A stretch of DNA of 52,928 bases from Symbiodinium natans. Its lineage: Eukaryota > Sar > Dinophyceae > Suessiales > Symbiodiniaceae. The DNA is taken from contig CAJNDS010000293.1 of assembly GCA_905221605.1 (NCBI GenBank), positions 120,001 to 172,928 of the forward strand, given 5' to 3'. The notes under the pieces were generated by a model. The model had not been told where the DNA came from, did not search any database, and saw nothing but the letters and a program-made list of their open reading frames with translations. Position 1 is the first letter of the stretch. Each line of letters opens with the position of its first letter. Position numbers and translations under genes: made by a program. Shown piece by piece: positions 44,601 to 52,928 of the stretch.

Positions 44601-47600
44601 AACTTCCCAACCCTTTCTCATGAACTTTCAGTTCTTTCGAGTGGGGTTGCGGGTGCATCCTGGTACCCGAAGCAATGGGAACTATATACTCTAATCTTTA
44701 ACCTCACTCATGCCGCAACAGTCCCTAAACCCTAAACCCTAAACCCTAAACCCTAAACCCTAAACCCTAAACCCTAAACCCTAAACCCTAAACCCTAAAC
44801 CCTAAACCCTAAACCCTAAACCCTAAACCCTAAAACCCTAAACCCTAAAACCTAAACCCTAAACCAAGAACCCTAAAGCCCTAAACCCAAAACCCCAAAA
44901 ATCCTCCACGCCCAGATCTGGCGTCTTCGACAACTCCCACGCCGTGCAGCTGGTGGTCGATGCCAGCCAGGTCAAGCAGCCAAGGCCCTCAAAAACTCCC
45001 TGAACCCTCGAGCCTAAACCCCTCTCAGACCCTAAACCCCAAACCCCAAACCCCAAACCCCAAGCCCTAAACCCTAAACCCTAAACCCCAAACCCCAAAC
45101 CCTAAACCCTAAACCCTAAGCCCTCACCTGAAAGCCCCTGAGGCCCAGACCCCAAACCCTAAACCCTAAACCCTAAACCCTAAACCCTAAACCCTAAACC
45201 CTAAACCCTAAACCCTAAACCCTAAACCCTAAACCCTAAACCCTAAACCCTAAAACCCTAAGCCCCGAGCCCTGCACATCCGCGCAGGTGCAAGGTGAAC
45301 ACCCTCTACTGGAACCGGGGCCTCTGCCTGAAGGACTTAGGGTTTAGGGTTTAGGGTTTCGGGTTTAGGGTTTATCGTTTAGGGGAGCACTCACATTTAG
45401 GGTTCAGGGTTTCCTCACCCAAAACCCTGAACCCTCAACCCTAGCCCTATGTCCTCAACCCTGGACCTTGTTCTAAACTCTAAACCTCAATAATCCCCGC
45501 AAGAAAGAGGTCTCTTGCAGCTCGAAACTCCTGAGCTCCAAGTTCGAAACAGGTCATCTTAGGGTTTAGGGTTTAGGGTTTTGCAGGACGCGAACTCCTC
45601 ACTGCAGACTGCGGACCGCGTGGTGACTCCCTTCATCTTCCCCAAGGACGAGCCTCCCTGTAATTGGCTTCCCTAAACCCTAAACCCTAAACCCTAAACC
45701 CTAAACCCTAAACCCTAAACCCTAAACCCTAAACCCTAAACCCTAAACCCTAAACCCTAAACCCGAAAAGCTAAACCCTCAGGCTTTTGGGGACTTTTAA
45801 TAGTGCTTGTTCATGGCTTTTTCCCCCATATTGGGCGCCCTGAACCCTTGAGCCCTAAACATCTAAACTGAACCTCTGCCTGGGGAAGTCCAAGTGTGGA
45901 ACCCCTACAGCCGAAACCCCAAAGGGGGTTTAGGGTTTAGGGTTTAGGGTCTGTGGGGTTTGGGGTTTAGGGATGTGCGTGCAGTTCAGCACGTGGTGCA
46001 AATTTTGGCGCCATCCGGCACCTGCATAACATGATATGTGAGGCTGCTATGCAGCCGACCGCCATGTGAAACATCACGTTGGGCTTTTGCCACCTCTGGA
46101 GCCGGGGTGGGTTGACCGATCCGCACCCTCAGCCCTTGAACCTTGAACCTTAAGCCTCAATTCCGACGCATTACCTGGGGGTTCTAAGCAAAGTGGGGTC
46201 TTCGGACTTAAGGCGTCAGGGTGGGTTTGCAGCTTTAGAGCTTGAGAGTTTCGGGTGCAAATCTTAGGGCTTAGGCTTCAGGTTTACGCTCACCTTAAAC
46301 CCTGACCCCCAAACCCTAAACCCCAAACCCCAAACCCTAGACCCTAAACTCTGAACAGCCGCAAGAACCTAGGATGCCCAGTAGTGCCCTTATTCCCTTT
46401 TTGGGGGGTTTAGGTTCCCGTATAAACCCCTTGAAGCCAAAAAAGGGCACCCTGTTTAAGCCTAGCTTACTGGGCAGCCTAGGAACTAAGCCATGCCCTT
46501 AAATCAAGACCCCTCCAGGAGATGCTGGTCTGCAAGCAGGTGGCCACCGGATCAGATTTCGAGCTTCAACCCCCATCTCCCCCCCTTCCATCCCCCCCCA
46601 ATGCTAAGGGTTTAGGGTTTAGGGTTTAGGGTATAGGGTTTAGGGTTTAGGGCCTTGGGTTTAGATACATAACCCCCCAGAGCCTTCAGCTCGAAAACCC
46701 TGAGCCCCCCTTGCCGAAACCCCCCGTCAGGTGCTTCTGTGCCAGGCTGAAAGCAGCCATCTTTCGCCGGACCAGGTCGGCTAAGGGTGCAGTTTCGGGC
46801 CTTCAGGGTACCTAAATCACCCTAAACCCTAAACCCGAAACCCTAAACCCTAAACCCTAAACCCTAAACCCTAAACCCTAAACCCTAAACCCTAAACCCT
46901 AAACCCTAAACCCTAAACCCCAAACCCCAAACCCTAAACCCTAAACCCTAAACCCTAAACCCGAAGCTGGTGGAGACCCTTGGGTTTGGGGAAGCTGGGA
47001 GGTTGCAAACGTCCTCCAGAGCCGCCGCGCCGTCGTTCACGTTGACGCCTGGTTGCGGATGAAGAAGCCCGCACGTTTTCAAAAGGGTTTAGGGTTTAGG
47101 GTTCAGGGTTTAGGGTTTAGGGTTCAGGGACCAGTCTCCCCAAAAAGCCACAAGTACAAGGAGGTACTCAGAGGATCTCAGAGGAACGTTTTCTTCTGTT
47201 GCCGTTTTGCCCTACTGGCTTGTCATGCCTTAACCCAAGCCCGTCGAAGCCCCAAACCTTGAACCCGAAACCCTAAACCCTAAACCCTAAACCCTAAACC
47301 CTAAACCCTGCACCCTAAAGCCCTTGAGCCCTTGAGCCCTTCAGCCCTTCAGCCCTAAATTGCCTTCAAGGATACCCCCCCCCCTTCCCCCTACCCCTAA
47401 AAGCCCAAAGCGACTGAAACCTGCCAAGAAATCCTCCCAAGCCACCTGGTAACCCTAAACCCTAAACCCTAAACCCTAAACCCTAAACCCTAAACCCTAA
47501 ACCCTAAACCCTAAACCCTAAACCCTAAACCCTAAACCCTAAACCCTAAACCCCTAAACCCCTAAACCCCCAAACCCCCAAACCCGACACCCAAAGCCCC

Positions 47601-50600
47601 AAAGCCCTTCCACAAGGATGGGGGCCAGAATGTTGACTCATCCTTCTTGGGAGCACGGAAGGCGCTCCCCAGGTATTAACACGATGATGAGTGTGATTAT
47701 TTTCATATTTTAATTTTATTGTTATTGTTACATATTGTTACTAGTCTTCTTCTTCTGATTATTCCCCACATCTTTGTGTGGGGTTCTTACTTTTGGGGCT
47801 GTCCCGCCTCCTTCTCCTCCTCCTCCTCCTTCCTCCTCCTCCTTCTCCTCCTCCTCGTCCTCTTTCTTCCTCCTCTATCATCACGCACACCACGCACATC
47901 ACGTATCACATCACGCACATCACGCACTTCATGCGCCACATAGCTCCATCACGCACTACATCATACATGCACATCACGCACCTCATGCACACACATCACC
48001 ATACTGCACAACATCAGGCGCGCGCGCGACACATGCGTCGTTTGTGCTGACAGGCACGGTACTCGCCAAACGCAGGCAGGCGCGACGCATGTGTCGTTTG
48101 TGCTGGCAGGCGCGGTACTTAGGGGCCCTGGACCCTTGCCGCGCGCGCGCTGGGGGGCTCGCCAAACGCTGGCAGGCGCGACACATGCGTCGTTTGTGCT
48201 GGCAGGCGCGGTACTTAGGGGCCCTGGACCTTTGCCGCGCGCGCGCTGGGGGGCTCGCCAAACGCTGGCAGGCGCGACACATGCGTCGTTTGTGCTGGCA
48301 GGCGCGGTACTTAGGGGCCCTGGGCCCTTGCCGCGCGCGCGCTGGGGGGCAGGCGCGACACATGCGTCCTTTGTGCTGGCAGGCGCGGTACTTAGGGGCC
48401 CTGGACCGTTGCCGCGCGCGCGCGCGCTGCGGGGCTCGCCAAACACTGGCAGGCGCGACACATGCATCGTTTGTGCTGACAGGCGCGGTACTTAGAGGCC
48501 CTGGACCCTTGCCGCGCGCGCGCTGGGGGGCTCGCCAAACGCTGGCAGGCGCGACGCATGCGTCGTTTGTGCTGGCAGGCGCGGTACTTAGGGGCCCTGG
48601 ACCCTTGCCGCGCGCGCTGGGGGGCTCGCCAAACGCTGGCAGGCGCGACACATGCGTCGTTTGTGCTGGCAGGCGCGGTACTTAGGGGCCCTGGACCTTT
48701 GCCGCGCGCGCGCTGGGGGGCTCGCCAAACGCTGGCAGGCGCGACACATGCGTCCTTTGTGCTGGCAGGCGCGGTACTTAGGGGCCCTGGGCCCTTGCCG
48801 CGCGCGCGCTGGGGGGCTCGCCAAACGCTGGCAGGCGCGACACATGCGTCCTTTGTGCTGGCAGGCGCGGTACTCAGGGGCCCTGGACCCTTGCCGCGCG
48901 CGTCAGCTACATTGGTTCTGCGACCTGGGGTCGCGCCTCACCAATGTACGACTGACACACATGTTACTTGTGCAATTATTCTTGACGCGTCACTCTTTAC
49001 TTTCGCGCGGTTTCGCACTCGCACTCCCGCACACACTCACACCCACGCACTCACACTCACGCACTCACTCATGGCCACACACTCACTCCATCGCTCTCTC
49101 ACTCTCACTTCTCTACTCTTTCTGAATGGAAAACTTTGCATGTGGGGTTATCCGGTCCTTTAATTTTTATTAATAGTATTATTGATATCACTATCAGTGT
49201 TGTTTTTAATCTTTCCTTTCTTTCCGAGGGTTTAGTGTTTCAGAAATTGAGGTTTCAGCTTGGGGGTTGAGGCTTGAGGGCTTCATCTCCTCGACACTAG
49301 GCCCGCAGCGCGAAGCTCCGAAACCTTAAGCCCTTAAGCCCTAAAAACCTAAAGCCTAAACCTTCATGGTCTGGGCAAAGGGTTTTTGGGTTGAACCCTA
49401 AACCCTAAACCCTAAACCTTAAACCCTAAACCTAAACCCTAAACCTAAACCCTAAACCCTGATTTGCCTGCCCTGAGAACAAAGCCATGCGGTTATCGGG
49501 CGTCAGGACGCAGGGCCGGGGTTTAAAAGGCGTCATCGTCATCGTCATCGTCATCTTCCTGCTCATCATCATAACGACTGAAACGGTCAGGCCATCATCA
49601 GTATCTTCCTTGTTTGTTCTTATTTGCGTTTGCTTCTCATGATTGTTCTTAAGTTCAGTATTGTTGTCTTTGTTATCACTGCCGGTAGATATTGTTGTTT
49701 GATAACAAGTCTTCGTGCTGTTGTTAGCGTTGTTGTTATTCGTAGTGTTGGGCTGTAACATCTGGTCGTCGTTGTCGTCGCGTCAATGTTGTCAACACTA
49801 CTTTTGATGTTGCCGTCACGAATGTTATTGTTCTTGCGATTGCTGTCAATGCCATTGGTGTTATTCTTGATTCTTCTGCTATCGTTCTTAGTATTTATGT
49901 GGCTACATTTTATCAGTCCTATCATCGTTACCATGTTTTGTTGCATGGTTTTTCGTGTTGTCAGTGTTATGATGCCTTTTAGTTGTTCGTAGCGCTGCTA
50001 TTCATCATGTGGCTAGTAGTATTTGCATTGCTACTGTACTGTTTTTGCTGCCTGTTGTTGGTTTATTGTAGTCGTTGTTGTTGTTGCTTTCGTTGCTGCG
50101 ATTCTTTTTGCACTTCTATAGCTCCTTTTCCCGAATCGCAAGCAGTTATGGTGTAAAGCCTCCTTCTGCATCTTTTGCTTCGTCTGTTATTTCTTGCGGT
50201 TCATGCCCATCATCTCATTCTTACTTCTCCTTGTTGCTCTTATTATGACTTGTTGTTTGGATGTGCAGTGAGGGGTGGTGCTCTGGGGTTTCAGGGTTTG
50301 TCAGTGTTCCATACTCCTAGCCACACTCTATGAGGCTCTGGTCCCTGCTGGAGCAGATGGGGGCGTAATCCACCGGCTCAACGCGGTGTTTGTGGTGCAC
50401 ATCCGGGACAAGAGCCAGATGAAGCTCGCGAACCTGAGCATGGTCTCCATGTTTGCTGGGCCGAAGGCCACTGTGGCTTGGTGGCCCAGTGGTACCCTGT
50501 TGCCCCCCCTTTTTTTTGAGTTCCAAGTACCCCCCTTTCATGCAACCAACCCACAACCTGGGTGCCCTTATTATGATCTGGCTTCTGGGCTACCAAGTTT

Positions 50601-52928
50601 ACATCTTCCCTTATTGGTTTTTAAGATGATCCTATTGGTGAATATGATTCGGGGGGTCTGGACCCTGGACCCTGAACCCTAAACCCTATTAGGGCTAGCC
50701 GAGGTGGTGTTCCAGGCGGACGACACCAAAGCCTACTTCTCCTACTGGGGAACTCCGGTCTCTGTCATCCCCGTCTCGATGGGCAGCGAGGTGAACCCCG
50801 AGTGGGAAGGCTTCGCCGAGTTGCTGGAGGAGTCCAGGTTGCAGCTAACGGGCTTCCAATTTCATCAGCTTGAGCAAGGGTATAACTCAAACATATATAT
50901 ATATATGTATTATATATATATATATGTGTGTATACATATATATATATATCTGTGCACATATGCATACTTCTTAAAGTAAGTACGTGTTCTCTAAGGGTAG
51001 TTGAAGGCCCTTAGCAACAGCCCCAGGACTACCTGGCCGGTGCCGAGGCGGGCTCGGCCACGGGGACCGAGCGTGTGGTCCCTGTGCCTTCTCACGGTGC
51101 CGGAACTGCCCGGGAGGTTGTGAACCTTGGCGGCCCAGTGGTACCCTTTTTGCCCCCTTTTTGCCGGTTCAAAGGGTTCAGGGTTTAGGGTTTAGGGTTC
51201 AAGGTGCCTTTGTAAAAAGTCACCAACTCAAAAAAGGGGGACCATTATTGTAGTATGGCTACTGGGCTACCAAGCTAAACCCTAAACCCTAAACCTAAAC
51301 CCTAAACCCGAAACCCCAAACCCTAAACCCTAAACCCGAAACCCTAAACCCAAAACCCAAGGAACATGCGCTCCTACCGCATCCCCTTGGGGGCGTCCGC
51401 CCAGGGCGACGTCTGCTTCAACGATCTCACTGAGGTGCTGGACCCCTACGTGTCGTCAGACTTCCGAATCAAGGAGACGCCCCAAACCCCAAAGTCCGCA
51501 AGCTCTACAAAACCTCTAGAACTTGTATCCCCCGAAGTCCTAAGAATTTGGGGTTTAGGGTTTCGGGTCACCCCCAACCACCCCAACTCCCTCAACCCCC
51601 CATCCAAGCCTCCACCCAAGACCCCCATCCAACTCCCTCCCCCTTCCCCCCCCTCAACAAGAAAGCACACAAAAAACCCTAAAAACCCTCACCTATATAC
51701 CCCTTCAAGCCTGAAGGGTTTAGGGTTGAGGGTTTAGGGTTTAGGGTTTAGGGCTTAGGGTTTAGGGTTTAGGGTTTAGGGTTTAGGGCTCTCAAAAAAC
51801 TTCAGACCCTGCGACCTCGAAGCCCATGCAGGAGAGCATCGTCCAGCACCTCCGTGCCTTCGAGTTCCCGGAGTGGTTTTAGAAGCTGTGTTTGGTCCAA
51901 GGGGATTTGGGGTTGGGCTTAGGGCTTAGGGCTTGGGGCTTAGGGCTTAGGGCTTAAGGCTTAGGGCTTAGGGCTTAGGGTTTAGGGTTTAGGGTTTAGG
52001 GCTTAGGGCTTAGGGCTTAGGGCTTAGGGTTTAGGGCTTAGGGTTTAGGGCTTAGGGTTTAGGGTTTAGGGTTTAGCGTTAGGGCTATGGCTTCGTGCGT
52101 TTTGCATGTCTGTCGGTTCTACTTGTAAGTTCATCAAAAGGGACCAGGGAAATCAGAAGTGTTTAGGGTTTAGGGTTTAGGGTTGCTGCCAAGGAGCTAA
52201 AGCTTTTAGCTACCATAGTAAGGAAGCTAGATGACTTACAACCTCCATATTATGGGTAGCTTGGCTCCTGAGCAGAAACCCAGGACCCCAAACTCAAAAC
52301 CCGAAACCCAAAGCCCTAAACCCTAAACCCTAAGCCCTAAACCCGAAACCCTAAACCCGAAACCCTAAACCCTCAACCCTCAACCCTCAACCCTAAACCC
52401 TAAACCCTAAACCCAGAGGCTCTCAGAACAGTTAAGGTTCATCCTGAACAAGGAGGACATCGACGCCCTGAAGCGGACCGTCCGCACGGTCTTCAAGAGC
52501 GCCCTGAGCTCGAAGGAGCGTTTAGGGTTTAGGGTCTAGGGTTTAGGGTTCAGGGTTTAGGGTAGAGGGGGGTTTCCGAAAGGGCCCGGGGGGCGGGGAG
52601 GAGGCTTTTGGGGCTTGTGGGGCTTTTATGGCTCGGATTTTTTGGGGCTCTTGAGGTTTAGAGGGGTTTATTGTGGTAGGAGCGCACGGACTTCTTCCAG
52701 AACATCCAGTCTCTCACCAAGAGCGACCAGGACTGGCTGCTTCTTAGGTAGGGGATGAGGGACTGAGCACCCCATATTCCCCAGCCCCCCTACATATATA
52801 TATATATATGTATGTATACCCTTTAAGGTATTATGTACGTTACGTCATTCGCCTAAACCCTAAACCCTAAACCCTAAACCCTAAACCCTAAACCCTAAAC
52901 CCTAAACCCTAAACCCTAAACCCTAAAC

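Overview
The window looks like nuclear DNA of a dinoflagellate. Three things point there. TTTAGGG/CCCTAAA telomere-type repeats are scattered in both orientations over the whole 53 kb. Exons are short, GC-rich at third positions and nearly all on the + strand. Many introns are bounded by 4-9 bp direct repeats and use GC-AG or GA-AG boundaries as well as GT-AG. This assignment is an inference: no rRNA, plastid or spliced-leader sequence is present to confirm it. No bacterial operons, tRNAs, rRNAs or CRISPR arrays were seen.

Layout. 1-3.2 kb: degenerate telomere-like repeats, two or three small terminal-inverted-repeat (TIR) elements and a few possible exons. 3.27-9.54 kb: one near-complete non-LTR retrotransposon on the - strand. 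It has ORF1 (512 codons) and ORF2 (1531 codons, with AP endonuclease, RNase H and reverse transcriptase), lies inside a TTTAGGG array, and carries a 12-base motif about 21 times. 9.5-16.8 kb: telomere-like arrays, an 88-bp satellite, a (CAAA)n tract, a TTTGGGG-type array, a two-exon ORF with a 47-nt GT-AG intron, and isolated exons. 16.8-25.6 kb: an exon cluster, then a gene of about eleven exons for an Fpg/Nei-family DNA glycosylase (17954-23262), then unassigned exons. 26-31.4 kb: exons of a possible BTB-type protein. 32.2-52.8 kb: at least five further multi-exon + strand genes of unknown function, interrupted at 47.7-50.1 kb by a 96-bp GC-rich satellite and low-complexity DNA.

The genes and repeats are interlocked. 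Exons of roughly 10-60 codons are separated by introns made of (a) almost pure telomere-like repeat, (b) short TIR elements with target-site duplications, or (c) a TIR element with a telomere-like array inside it. Removing one copy of the flanking direct repeat restores an open frame at more than twenty junctions checked by eye. The elements therefore behave as introners, that is, intron-generating insertions. Exon edges and gene boundaries come from reading the sequence only. No transcript or database evidence was available.
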